The notes below the pieces were generated by a model. The model had not been told where the DNA came from. It saw nothing but the letters and a program-made list of their open reading frames with translations, and searched no databases. From Larkinella bovis (GTDB lineage Bacteria; Bacteroidota; Bacteroidia; Cytophagales; Spirosomataceae), in the NCBI RefSeq assembly GCF_042655385.1, contig NZ_JBHSMA010000009.1:127960-191959 (forward strand): a stretch of DNA of 64,000 nucleotides, in the 5' to 3' direction. Positions 46,184 to 53,897 of the stretch are shown piece by piece (position 1 is the first letter of the stretch; the number at the start of each line of letters is the position of its first letter). Position numbers and translations under genes: made by a program.

Positions 46184-46591
46184 ATGACAACATTTGAATT
46201 AAACGCCGTACACCGGTACGCGTTCCGGTTTGCCCAAACCGATGTCGAAGCCTTCGCCCGCGTCACCGGCGACGACAATCCGCTGCACCTCAGCGAGGAG
46301 TTTGCGAGCCAGACGCCCTTCAAACGGCCCATCATCCACGGCATGCTGGGGGCCAGTGTGTTTACCAAAGTGCTCGGTACGCAGTTTCCGGGCCACGGTT
46401 CGGTGTATTTAAAACAAACGCTGGAATTTCTGCGTCCGATGTTTGTTGAGATGGATTACGAAGCGGTTTTTACCGTCATTTCCCTGAATCCCGATAAAAA
46501 TACGGCGGAGGTTTCCACCGAAATCAAGGACGCTAAAACCGGCAAAGTCACCACGCGCGGAGTAGCAACCCTGCTCTATAAAAAAGGGTAG
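46184..46591 (+). CDS. MaoC family (R)-specific enoyl-CoA hydratase-like
   Basis: 135 residues from the ATG at 46184 (MTTFELN); a TTG six nt upstream is less likely. The hydratase-2 motif is GDDNPLHLSEEFA with catalytic Asp30 and His35, as in PhaJ. This supports trans-2-enoyl-CoA hydration to (R)-3-hydroxyacyl-CoA. A long hairpin terminator follows. The role in this organism (fatty-acid breakdown or lipid synthesis) is not shown by neighbours. Confidence 0.85.
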   Translation: MTTFELNAVHRYAFRFAQTDVEAFARVTGDDNPLHLSEEFASQTPFKRPIIHGMLGASVFTKVLGTQFPGHGSVYLKQTLEFLRPMFVEMDYEAVFTVISLNPDKNTAEVSTEIKDAKTGKVTTRGVATLLYKKG

Positions 46592-46619
46592 GCCGGCGGT
46601 TTTCCGACGGTTGCGCGCT

Positions 46620-46662
46620 AAAAATGAAAAGCCCGACGAAAACCGTCGGGCTTTTCATTTTT
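46620..46662. terminator. strong bidirectional terminator
   Basis: A perfect 19-bp stem, AAAAATGAAAAGCCCGACG and its complement, encloses a 5-nt loop AAAAC. It lies 28 nt after the maoC-like stop and 15 nt after the histone-like stop on the other strand, and has T-runs in both directions. Confidence 0.9.
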
Positions 46663-46676
46663 AAGGGATTTGGTGC

Positions 46677-46856
46677 TTACTCTTTTGCATTTTTCTGATC
46701 CTGAACTTCAGCGCGGATGTTCTGAGCCAATGTCTTCAGATCCTGCATGCCTTTGCGTACGCGCGTCCCGGCAGCCTGGTTGCCTTTTTCGTAGAATTTT
46801 TCAAAATCGCCTTCTAAAGACAGAACCAAACTTTTTATTTCATCAAAGCGTGCCAT
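46677..46856 (-). CDS. histone H1-like protein
   Basis: 59 residues, below common gene-length cut-offs. The sequence MARFDEIKSLVLSLEGDFEKF (opening: MARFDEIKSLVLSLE), then KGNQAAGTRVRKGMQDLK and AQNIRAEVQDQKN, matches the small histone H1-like family found across Bacteroidota. It is charged and helical, consistent with DNA binding; the role is presumed nucleoid organisation. A well-formed promoter lies upstream and a strong terminator downstream, so it forms its own transcription unit. Confidence 0.9.
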   Translation of the reverse strand: MARFDEIKSLVLSLEGDFEKFYEKGNQAAGTRVRKGMQDLKTLAQNIRAEVQDQKNAKE

Positions 46857-46921
46857 AACCGTTCGTATGGGGTTTAAGTGGTGAAAAATGCCCTAAAACG
46901 CTCAAAAACCGCGTTTTTGAC

Positions 46922-46951
46922 GAAATATACGCATTCTCTAATAGAGCGCAA
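46922..46951 (-). promoter_or_regulatory. promoter of the histone H1-like gene with palindromic spacer
   Basis: On the minus strand TTG (46951-46949), 19 nt, then TATATTTC (46929-46922), one base off TAnnTTTG. The spacer contains the 11-bp palindrome CTCTATTAGAG, a possible operator. The start codon is 65 nt downstream. Confidence 0.5.
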
Positions 46952-47011
46952 GAAAACGGCAAAAAAAATCGTTGGAAAAGTCCTAATAAACCCCAATTCC
47001 TTACTAAACGG

Positions 47012-48322
47012 TTACTCTGCGACGCTTTTTGCCACATCTGCGGTCACTAAAGCGGGTTCTGAGGCCCCATTTACCGCATTTTGGCGGTAATAGCCCTGCT
47101 TCAATTTATCGGACACTTCTGTGAAGGCATTCAGGGTATAATCGACATCATCGAGCGAATGGGCGGCTGTCGGAATAATCCGAAGCATGATAACGCCTTT
47201 CGGGACTACCGGATACACTACAATCGAACAGAAAATGCCCTTGTTTTCGCGCAGGTCACGCACCAGCGCCGTTGCTTCCGGAATACCGCCTTCACTTTGC
47301 AGCAAAACCGGGGTTACGGGCGAAGTCGTGTCGCCAATGTTCAGGCCGCGCGCCCGCAGACCGTCCTGCATGGCCCGGACGTTCTGCCACAGCTTCTCGC
47401 GCAGTTCGGGATGTTGTTTGATGAGTTCAAGCCGCTTCATGCCGCCGATTACGTACGGCATCGGCAAGGCTTTGGCGTAGGTTTGCGACCGCATGTTGTA
47501 CTTCAGGTACATAATGATGTCGTGACTACCCGCAATGAAAGCGCCGATGGCCGCCATCGACTTGGCGAAGGTCGAGAAGTATAGATCAATACCGTCCTGA
47601 CAACCCTGCATCTCCCCAACGCCGGCGCCCGTTGGTCCCATTGTTCCGAAACCGTGCGCGTCATCGACCAGTAATTTGAATTCGTACTTCGCCTTCAAGG
47701 CGACAATTTCCTTCAGACAGCCTACTTTGCCCGACATCCCGAACACGCCTTCCGTAATGACCAGAATTCCACCCCCTTTTTCGGCGGCTTTTCTGGTTGC
47801 CCGCTGTAAATTTTTCTCCAGACTTTCGATGTCGTTATGGTTGAATTTGTAGTATTCGCCCATTTTGGCTTTGTGCAGGCGAATCCCGTCGATCAGGCAG
47901 GCATGGCATTCGGCATCGTACACAATGACATCGCGGTGATCAACCACCGATTCAATGGCCGACATGACCCCCTGGTAGCCATAGTTGAGCAGAAAGGCGT
48001 CTTCCTTGCCGACAAACGTTGCCAGTTGTTTCTCCAACTCTTCGTGCAAATCGGAATTACCCGACATCATCCTGGCGCCCATCGGATAAGCCAAGCCCCA
48101 TTGGGTAGCGGCTTCCGCGTCTATTTTCCGAACTTCCGGATGATTGGCCAACCCCAGATAATTATTTAAACTCCAGTTCAGCATCTTCTTTCCCCGGAAC
48201 ATCATATGCGGGCCTAATTCGCCTTCCAGCTTGGGAAATGCAAAATAATGGTGCGCGTTCAGCTCCCGCGATGACGAACCGATGGGTCCGAGGTTGGTGC
48301 GTAATTTCTCAAATAAATCCAC
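47012..48322 (-). CDS. alpha-oxoamine synthase (serine palmitoyltransferase-like)
   Basis: 436 residues, PLP-dependent aminotransferase fold type I of the alpha-oxoamine synthase group. PLP-binding lysine K254 in FSTFAKSMAAIGAF, the DDAHG motif at 220-224 and His140 (AECHA) that stacks on the cofactor. The long form with this N-terminus (MDLFEKLR) resembles Bacteroidota serine palmitoyltransferase, first step of sphingolipid synthesis; in Cytophagales the close relative making capnine-type sulfonolipids from cysteate is an alternative. KBL and BioF are less likely from length. It has its own promoter. Confidence 0.88.
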   Translation of the reverse strand: MDLFEKLRTNLGPIGSSSRELNAHHYFAFPKLEGELGPHMMFRGKKMLNWSLNNYLGLANHPEVRKIDAEAATQWGLAYPMGARMMSGNSDLHEELEKQLATFVGKEDAFLLNYGYQGVMSAIESVVDHRDVIVYDAECHACLIDGIRLHKAKMGEYYKFNHNDIESLEKNLQRATRKAAEKGGGILVITEGVFGMSGKVGCLKEIVALKAKYEFKLLVDDAHGFGTMGPTGAGVGEMQGCQDGIDLYFSTFAKSMAAIGAFIAGSHDIIMYLKYNMRSQTYAKALPMPYVIGGMKRLELIKQHPELREKLWQNVRAMQDGLRARGLNIGDTTSPVTPVLLQSEGGIPEATALVRDLRENKGIFCSIVVYPVVPKGVIMLRIIPTAAHSLDDVDYTLNAFTEVSDKLKQGYYRQNAVNGASEPALVTADVAKSVAE

Positions 48323-48372
48323 TTTATTGCGTTATTTACCGGTTTATAATGAGTTTATTAACCACATAAGTA

Positions 48373-48403
48373 CAAAAGTAAATCAAAATCTGTCAACCGC
48401 CAA
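48373..48403 (-). promoter_or_regulatory. promoter of the oxoamine synthase gene
   Basis: On the minus strand TTG (48403-48401), 20 nt, then TACTTTTG (48380-48373), an exact TAnnTTTG. Predicted leader about 45 nt. Confidence 0.6.
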
Positions 48404-48459
48404 GCCACGCCGGTTTTTAGAAAACCGGCCCGAAAATTAGGAGCGGGCAGCGAGAAGTA

Positions 48460-48467
48460 TATTTTTG
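48460..48467 (+). promoter_or_regulatory. -7 element upstream of accC
   Basis: TATTTTTG followed by TACCC, the same 13 bases as upstream of mdh. No clear TTG at the -33 position. It lies 58 nt before the accC start. Confidence 0.45.
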
Positions 48468-48525
48468 TACCCCCGGCCCTGTTCCGGAAAAACCGCCTTT
48501 CCCGTCGTTGACGACCGAAAACCCG

Positions 48526-50025
48526 ATGACCAAAATTCAGAAACTGCTCGTTGCCAACCGGGGCGAAATTGCCCTCCGAATCATGCGTACCGCCCGCGAA
48601 ATGGGCATCCGGACCGTTGCCATTTACAGCGAAGCCGACCGCCAGTCGCTCCACGTCCGGTATGCCGACGAAGCGGTTTGCGTCGGCCCCGCGCCCTCTT
48701 CGGAATCGTACCTGCGGGCCGATGTGATTATCGAAGCATGCCAAAAACTGGGGGTCGATGCCATCCATCCGGGCTACGGTTTTTTGTCGGAGAACGCCGG
48801 TTTTGCGAGCGCCGTTCGCAGGGCCGGGCTGATTTTCGTCGGTCCGTCGCCGGAATCGATCGAAGTGATGGGGAGCAAGCTGGCCGCCAAAGCCGCCGTG
48901 GCGGCCTACCACATTCCGATGGTACCAGGCACGCCCGAAGCCATCACCGATCGGGAAGCCGCCAAAAAAACCGCGGCCCAGATTGGCTACCCGATTCTGA
49001 TCAAGGCCAGCGCGGGGGGCGGTGGCAAAGGCATGCGAATTGTCGAACGCGAAGAAGATTTTGACGAAGGCATGGAACGCGCCGTCAGCGAGGCTACCTC
49101 GGCTTTCGGCGACGGATCGGTGTTCATCGAAAAATACGTCACCTCGCCCCGGCACGTCGAAATTCAGGTGTTGGGCGACCAGCACGGCAACATCATTCAC
49201 CTGTTCGAACGCGAATGCTCCATCCAGCGCCGGCACCAGAAAGTGGTGGAAGAAGCCCCCTCGTCGGTGCTGACCCCGGAAATCCGGGCCGAGATGGGGC
49301 GGTGTGCCGTCGAAGTGGCCCGGGCCTGTGGATACTACGGCGCCGGAACCGTCGAATTCATCGTCGATGACCAGTTGAATTTCTATTTCCTGGAAATGAA
49401 CACCCGCCTGCAGGTCGAACACCCCGTCACGGAGCAGATCACAGGCATCGATCTGGTGAAACAAATGATTTACATCGCCGAAGGAAAACCGCTGGATATC
49501 AAACAGGAAGACCTTAAAATCAATGGTCACGCCATCGAAATCCGGGTGTATGCCGAAGACCCCGCCAACAACTTCCTGCCCGACGTCGGCACGCTCGAAA
49601 CGTACGTGCGGCCCCAGGGCAACGGCATTCGGGTGGACGACGGTTTTGAACAGGGCATGAGCATTCCGATTTATTACGATCCGATGATCGCCAAACTGGT
49701 CACCACCGGAGCAACCCGCGAAGAAGCCATCGAAAAAATGATCCGCGCCATCGATGAATACCGGATCACGGGTGTACAAACGACCCTGCCGTTCTGCCGG
49801 TTTGTGATGGAACACCACGCTTTCCGGTCGGGGCAGTTCGACACGCATTTCGTCAACCACTATTTTACGCCCGATCAGTTAAAACCGGAAAATAATCCGG
49901 AAGAAAGCCAGCTAGCCGGGGTGTTGGCGGCCTGGTTATTTGAAAACCGCCCGCCAACCGCCCAGGACAAAACCGTGGTGGCCGAAGGAAGCCAAAGCCG
50001 GTGGAAAGAACGACGGTTTCGTTAG
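48526..50025 (+). CDS. accC: acyl-CoA carboxylase biotin carboxylase subunit
   Basis: 499 residues from the ATG at 48526 (MTKIQKLLVANRGEIALRI); a TTG 18 nt upstream is less likely. Biotin carboxylase motifs are complete: ANRGEIA, HPGYGFLSENA, the ATP-grasp glycine loop ASAGGGGKGM, ERECSIQRRHQK and LEMNTRLQVEHPVTE. It carboxylates biotin on a carrier protein using ATP and bicarbonate, the first half-reaction of acetyl- or propionyl-CoA carboxylase. No biotin carrier or carboxyltransferase gene is adjacent, so its partner must be encoded elsewhere. The extended C-terminus (about 50 residues) is common in acyl-CoA carboxylases. Confidence 0.95.
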   Translation: MTKIQKLLVANRGEIALRIMRTAREMGIRTVAIYSEADRQSLHVRYADEAVCVGPAPSSESYLRADVIIEACQKLGVDAIHPGYGFLSENAGFASAVRRAGLIFVGPSPESIEVMGSKLAAKAAVAAYHIPMVPGTPEAITDREAAKKTAAQIGYPILIKASAGGGGKGMRIVEREEDFDEGMERAVSEATSAFGDGSVFIEKYVTSPRHVEIQVLGDQHGNIIHLFERECSIQRRHQKVVEEAPSSVLTPEIRAEMGRCAVEVARACGYYGAGTVEFIVDDQLNFYFLEMNTRLQVEHPVTEQITGIDLVKQMIYIAEGKPLDIKQEDLKINGHAIEIRVYAEDPANNFLPDVGTLETYVRPQGNGIRVDDGFEQGMSIPIYYDPMIAKLVTTGATREEAIEKMIRAIDEYRITGVQTTLPFCRFVMEHHAFRSGQFDTHFVNHYFTPDQLKPENNPEESQLAGVLAAWLFENRPPTAQDKTVVAEGSQSRWKERRFR

Positions 50026-50045
50026 CCTTTTTCTCGTACGTCCGC

Positions 50046-50603
50046 ATGCCAACCAACAACTGGACTCGTTATTTTGAACTCGCATCCCGGTACTATGTCT
50101 TTCTCATCCTCAATATCTATGGATGGGCTAAAATGACCGGACATCAGTTTTTCAGACCCGGTCATTTTCCCGCCGAAGTGGCCGCCATACCACTGGCCAA
50201 AGCCACCGGTTTTCAGTTGGCCTGGGCCTTCTTCGGATATTCAACGCCTTACATTCTTTTTATTGGCCTTGCGCAGGTAGTCGGGGCCTGGTTGCTGCTT
50301 TGGGATAAATCCAAACTGATCGGAATCGCTATCCTCCTGCCAGTTTTGCTCAATATCATTATGGTAGATCTGGCTTACCAGATTTCATTTGGAGCGATGG
50401 CGGTGGCCGGCATGTGCCTATTTCTGCTGGTCCTGGTGTTGGTTTGGAATCAGTCGACCCTCCGGACGGTTTTCAGCCTTCTGTTTCAAACGTCCACTTC
50501 TGCCCCCCACACCCTGAAAGAGCGGGGCATTGCCCTGATCATCATGGTAGGCCTCCTAGGCTTCTATTTTGGCCTACTTCACCTACTGGGACAGATTAAG
50601 TAA
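50046..50603 (+). CDS. DoxX-like membrane protein
   Basis: 185 residues from the ATG at 50046 (MPTNNWTRYF), 20 nt after accC; a GTG at 50001 would overlap accC. Four to five hydrophobic segments, with the first-helix pattern YYVFLILNIYGWAKMTG that recalls DoxX/DUF417-like quinone-associated membrane proteins. Assignment to DoxX is tentative. Probably co-transcribed with accC, without an obvious functional link. Confidence 0.6.
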   Translation: MPTNNWTRYFELASRYYVFLILNIYGWAKMTGHQFFRPGHFPAEVAAIPLAKATGFQLAWAFFGYSTPYILFIGLAQVVGAWLLLWDKSKLIGIAILLPVLLNIIMVDLAYQISFGAMAVAGMCLFLLVLVLVWNQSTLRTVFSLLFQTSTSAPHTLKERGIALIIMVGLLGFYFGLLHLLGQIK

Positions 50604-50707
50604 AAAAACCACCGGAAGGATAGAACAATTGACAGATAAAACTAGATAATTGTCTCGTTTTTTTAACTTAGCACCGGAAACCTAATTTTTTATTTCCTAC
50701 GAACCCT

Positions 50708-51367
50708 ATGAAAAACCTTCTTGTTATTTGCGGCCTGGCGGTTCTGCTGGGTGCCTGTTCAAAGTCATCAACGCCAAAATCAACGGCTTCAAAAGCCGAC
50801 AAGGGTTGGATCAGCCTCTTCGATGGAAAGTCGTTCGATGGCTGGAAAGTGGGGAAGAATGCCGACTCGTTTAAAATTGAAGATGGTGCCATTGCCGTTA
50901 ACGGCCCCGTTGGCCACCTGTTCTATGTCGGGCCGGTCCAGAATCATAACTTCAAAAACTTCCAGTTCAAAGCCAAGGTGATGACGCTGCCCGGTTCCAA
51001 TTCCGGCATGTATTTCCATACCCAGTATCAGGAAGAAAGCTGGCCCAAAAAAGGCTTCGAGGTGCAGGTCAACAATTCCCATACCGACTGGCGCCGAACC
51101 GCCAGTCTCTACGCTATCCAGGACGTAAAAGAGACGTACGTCAAAGATAATGAGTGGTATACGGAAGAGATCATGGTTCAGGGCAAGAAGGTAACCATCA
51201 AGATCAATGACAAGGTGGTGAACGAATACACCGAACCCGAAGGCGTTGAACGCCCCAAAGACATGGCCGAGCGGAAAATCAGCAGCGGGACCTTTGCCCT
51301 CCAGGCCCACGACCCCAAAAGCAAGGTTTACTACAAAGACATCATGGTGAAGGTGTTGCCGGATTAA
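50708..51367 (+). CDS. DUF1080 (3-keto-disaccharide hydrolase type) lipoprotein
   Basis: 219 residues; lipoprotein signal ends AVLLGAC (Cys17). The DUF1080 domain opens with GWISLFDGKSFDGWKVG and includes the concanavalin-like strands YFHTQYQEESWPKKGFEVQVNN (part: KKGFEVQVNN) and the closing SGTFALQAHDPKSKVYYKDI. Members cleave or bind glycosides, some acting on 3-keto sugars; many occur with Gfo/Idh/MocA oxidoreductases, although the one in this window is far away. Located at the outer or cytoplasmic membrane surface facing the periplasm. Confidence 0.88.
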   Translation: MKNLLVICGLAVLLGACSKSSTPKSTASKADKGWISLFDGKSFDGWKVGKNADSFKIEDGAIAVNGPVGHLFYVGPVQNHNFKNFQFKAKVMTLPGSNSGMYFHTQYQEESWPKKGFEVQVNNSHTDWRRTASLYAIQDVKETYVKDNEWYTEEIMVQGKKVTIKINDKVVNEYTEPEGVERPKDMAERKISSGTFALQAHDPKSKVYYKDIMVKVLPD

Positions 51368-51370
51368 GTA

Positions 51371-51474
51371 GTGAAGAGTTATGAATTAAGAGTTATGACG
51401 GCCCCCCGGCGGTTGGCTCCGCCCAACAGCCAGTAAACCGGCAGAGCTAACTCATAACTCTTAATTCATCATTC
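51371..51474. repeat. intergenic palindromic element, copy B
   Basis: Close copy of the element at 39666-39773. Shared blocks are AATTAAGAGTTATGACGG, CCGGCGGTTGGCTCCGCCCAA, CAGCCAGTAAA and AACTCATAACTCTTAA, with only a few substitutions and a 2-bp length difference over about 90 bp. Same outer and inner inverted arms. It lies between the DUF1080 gene and the next small gene. Confidence 0.8.
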
Positions 51475-51531
51475 CCAAAAACATCTTCCCCCGTTGGTGG
51501 TTTTTAAGGTAGTCACATAACACGAACTACC

Positions 51532-51900
51532 ATGCACCATTTTGAAACTCTGACGGAAGCGATGGAAAGCCTGCGCGAACGCGGCTACACGCACGACTTA
51601 AAGCCCAAACGCGATTATCTCGAAGAAAGCGCTTCGGGGCTGAAATTGAAAAGCGAGGAATTTACGGTCGACGAATTTCACCGGTTTGAGGGCACCTCTG
51701 ATCCCGGTGACGAAATGACCCTGTATGCTATCTCCACGGCCAACGGCCTGAAAGGCGTGTTTGTCTCTCCGCAAGGCACCTACGCCAACGAAGTGACGCC
51801 GGAGCTTATGCAGAAATTTTCGATTAGTGAACGGCCGGAAACCAATACGGAAGGCTCCGTACAGCCTATTCAGGCCCTCGGTCTGGACGCAAACGCGTAG
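51532..51900 (+). CDS. small conserved Bacteroidota protein, often mislabelled PRPP synthetase
   Basis: 122 residues with the conserved block FEGTSDPGDEMTLYAIS and GVFVSPQGTYANEVTPELMQKF (part: GVFVSPQGTYANE). Relatives of this size are commonly labelled phosphoribosylpyrophosphate synthetase, but the protein lacks the length and phosphoribosyl-binding motifs of that enzyme, so the name is not supported. Function unknown, cytoplasmic, acidic. Preceded by the palindromic element. Confidence 0.7.
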   Translation: MHHFETLTEAMESLRERGYTHDLKPKRDYLEESASGLKLKSEEFTVDEFHRFEGTSDPGDEMTLYAISTANGLKGVFVSPQGTYANEVTPELMQKFSISERPETNTEGSVQPIQALGLDANA

Positions 51901-51928
51901 CAAACCAGACACCGTTTACAAGATATAC

Positions 51929-51960
51929 TTGCAATCGCCCCCCCGCAGAATGTATATTTG
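51929..51960 (+). promoter_or_regulatory. promoter-like pair upstream of queA hairpin
   Basis: TTG (51929-51931), 21 nt, then TATATTTG (51953-51960), an exact TAnnTTTG. Transcription would pass through the hairpin at 51972-52016 before reaching queA. Confidence 0.55.
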
Positions 51961-51971
51961 CCGGTAGCCCG

Positions 51972-52016
51972 ACTTGCAATACCGTTTTTTTTTGAAAAAA
52001 AACCGGCATTGCAAGT
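51972..52016. repeat. 22-bp hairpin between promoter and queA
   Basis: ACTTGCAATACCGTTTTTTTT pairs with its inverted copy AAAAAAAACCGGCATTGCAAGT, two mismatches in 22 positions and a single-base loop. The ACTTGCAAT word also occurs directly at 51927-51935, overlapping the -33 element. It could be a terminator for the short transcript from the upstream promoter, an attenuator, or a protein-binding palindrome. Confidence 0.7.
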
Positions 52017-52048
52017 GGCTCATCGTCAACTACTACCTGTTTATTTGC

Positions 52049-52056
52049 TAATTTTG
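52049..52056 (+). promoter_or_regulatory. -7 element directly upstream of queA
   Basis: TAATTTTG matches TAnnTTTG, 36 nt before the queA start. No clear TTG at the proper distance. Confidence 0.4.
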
Positions 52057-52091
52057 CGCTCTTTTTAAAGAGAAGCTCTTTTTTTGACCGT

Positions 52092-53135
52092 ATGAAGCTG
52101 TCTGAATTTAGGTTTGACTTACCCCAAAGTCTGGTTGCCCTGTACCCCCCCGAACGTGGTGAAGCGCGACTGATGGTTGTTGATCGGAAAACAAAAACCA
52201 TCGAACACAAACAGTTTTCCGACATCCTTTCCTATTTCGACGACGGCGACGTGATGGTGATCAACAATACCAAAGTGTTCCCCGCACGTTTGTACGGTAA
52301 CAAAGAAAAAACCGGTGCCAAAATTGAAGTTTTTCTGCTGCGCGAACTGAACCGGGAGATGCGGTTGTGGGACGTTCTGGTCGATCCGGCCCGGAAAATC
52401 CGCGTAGGCAACAAGTTGTATTTCGGGGATAGTGACCTGGTTGCGGAAGTTATCGACAACACCACCTCCCGGGGTCGTACGATCCGGTTTTTGTTCGAAG
52501 GCTCGCACGAAGAGTTCATGAAAGCCATCGATGAACTGGGCGAAACCCCTCTGCCGCGCGAAATCAAACGCAAAACCGAGGACGCCGACCGCGACCGGTA
52601 TCAAACGATTTTTGCCCAGCATGTAGGTGCCGTTGCCGCCCCGACGGCCGGGATGCACTTCACGAAAACGATCATGAAGCGCATGGAAATCAAGGGCATT
52701 CACTTTGCGCCGATTACATTGCACGTTGGTCTGGGAACGTTCCGGACGGTGGATGTGGAAGATCTGACCAAACACAAAACCGACTCGGAAAATTATTCAA
52801 TTACGGAACCTGCGGCCAATATTGTCAACAACGCCCTCGATAAAGGAAAACGGGTGTGCGCCATTGGCACCACATCCCTGAAAGCCATTGAATCGTCGGT
52901 ATCGGCGAATGGCCGGTTAAAACCGGTTGATGGCTGGACGGACCGGTTTATCTTTCCGCCGTACGATTTCAAAATTGCCAATTCGTTGTTGACAAACTTC
53001 CATCTGCCGGAATCCATCCTGATTATGATGACCAGCGCCTTTGGCGGTTACGATCTCATTAAACACGCTTACGAAGTGGCCATCCAGGAGAAATACAAAT
53101 TCTTCAGCTACGGCGACGCGATGTTAATTCTTTGA
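52092..53135 (+). CDS. queA: S-adenosylmethionine:tRNA ribosyltransferase-isomerase
   Basis: 347 residues, normal length. Signatures: FRFDLPQSLVALYPPERGEA, VINNTKVFPARLYG, the AAPTAGMHFT motif and HVGLGTFRTVDVEDLTKH. It transfers and isomerises the ribose of SAM onto 7-aminomethyl-7-deazaguanine in tRNA, forming epoxyqueuosine. No other queuosine gene is in the window. Its 5' region has two promoter-like elements and a hairpin, so expression may be regulated. Confidence 0.96.
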   Translation: MKLSEFRFDLPQSLVALYPPERGEARLMVVDRKTKTIEHKQFSDILSYFDDGDVMVINNTKVFPARLYGNKEKTGAKIEVFLLRELNREMRLWDVLVDPARKIRVGNKLYFGDSDLVAEVIDNTTSRGRTIRFLFEGSHEEFMKAIDELGETPLPREIKRKTEDADRDRYQTIFAQHVGAVAAPTAGMHFTKTIMKRMEIKGIHFAPITLHVGLGTFRTVDVEDLTKHKTDSENYSITEPAANIVNNALDKGKRVCAIGTTSLKAIESSVSANGRLKPVDGWTDRFIFPPYDFKIANSLLTNFHLPESILIMMTSAFGGYDLIKHAYEVAIQEKYKFFSYGDAMLIL

Positions 53136-53149
53136 TAGACCAGAGAGGC

Positions 53150-53199
53150 AAGACAAGAGATAAGAGACCGGTTACAGGAAGTCTTTTGTCTCTTGTCTT
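53150..53199. repeat. intergenic palindrome between queA and ispD
   Basis: AAGACAAGAGATAAGAGAC (53150-53168) and GTCTTTTGTCTCTTGTCTT (53181-53199) are inverted repeats matching at 17 of 19, with a 12-nt spacer. Arms consist of near-repeats of one short word (AAGACAAGAGA), as in the other palindromes. Could act as a terminator for queA on the plus strand, since the right arm is followed by T-rich sequence. Confidence 0.7.
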
Positions 53200-53216
53200 T
53201 TTCTTTATTCTCCTGC

Positions 53217-53897
53217 ATGAAAAACCGTTTCGCGATTATTGTAGCTGGCGGAAGCGGTAGCCGCATGGGTGCCAGCGCCCCCAAGCAGTTTCTGCCCATT
53301 GGGGAGTTGCCCATTTTGATGCATACCATCCGCCGGTTTCGGTCCTACGATGCTGACTTAGAGATTATTGTGGTTTTGCCCGCCGAACAGATTCCGGTTT
53401 GGGAAGCGTTATGCCGACAATACCGGTTTACGGAGCCGGTTGAGGTGGTGGCAGGCGGCCAAACGCGGTTTCAGTCGGTGCGGAACGGGTTGGCGCACAT
53501 CCGGTCGGATGACGGTCTGGTAGCCGTGCACGACGGCGTTCGTCCGTTTGTGACCACGGAAATCATCCGAAACAGCTATGAAACCGCCGAACGAACCGGC
53601 AGTGCCGTCACCTGCGTGGCCTTGAAGGATTCGGCCCGGCTGCTTCACGCCGATGGCAGTAGCCAGGCGGTAGACCGTACCCGCTACCGACTCGTGCAGA
53701 CTCCCCAGACGTTCCAGCTTCCGCTGTTCCGGCAGGCTTTTCGGGCCGACGAACAGGTATTTTTTACCGATTGCGCCAGTGTGGTCGAACATGCCGGTTT
53801 TCCGATTACGCTCATCGAGGGCTCGTACGACAACCTTAAAATTACGACACCGGACGATTTAGCGTTTGCCGAACAGAAACTTCGCACCCCTGCCTGA
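53217..53897 (+). CDS. ispD: 2-C-methyl-D-erythritol 4-phosphate cytidylyltransferase
   Basis: 226 residues from the ATG at 53217 (MKNRFAIIVAGG); the TTG 24 nt upstream falls within the palindrome. The nucleotide-binding opening IIVAGGSGSRMGASAPKQF and VHDGVRPFV are diagnostic. It makes CDP-methylerythritol in the MEP isoprenoid pathway. Its TGA stop overlaps the meaB ATG (TGATG), so the two are translationally coupled. Confidence 0.95.
   Translation: MKNRFAIIVAGGSGSRMGASAPKQFLPIGELPILMHTIRRFRSYDADLEIIVVLPAEQIPVWEALCRQYRFTEPVEVVAGGQTRFQSVRNGLAHIRSDDGLVAVHDGVRPFVTTEIIRNSYETAERTGSAVTCVALKDSARLLHADGSSQAVDRTRYRLVQTPQTFQLPLFRQAFRADEQVFFTDCASVVEHAGFPITLIEGSYDNLKITTPDDLAFAEQKLRTPA

Noticed and set aside
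48508..48525. Upstream TTG start for accC
   Set aside because: The ATG at 48526 begins directly before the conserved biotin-carboxylase N-terminus.
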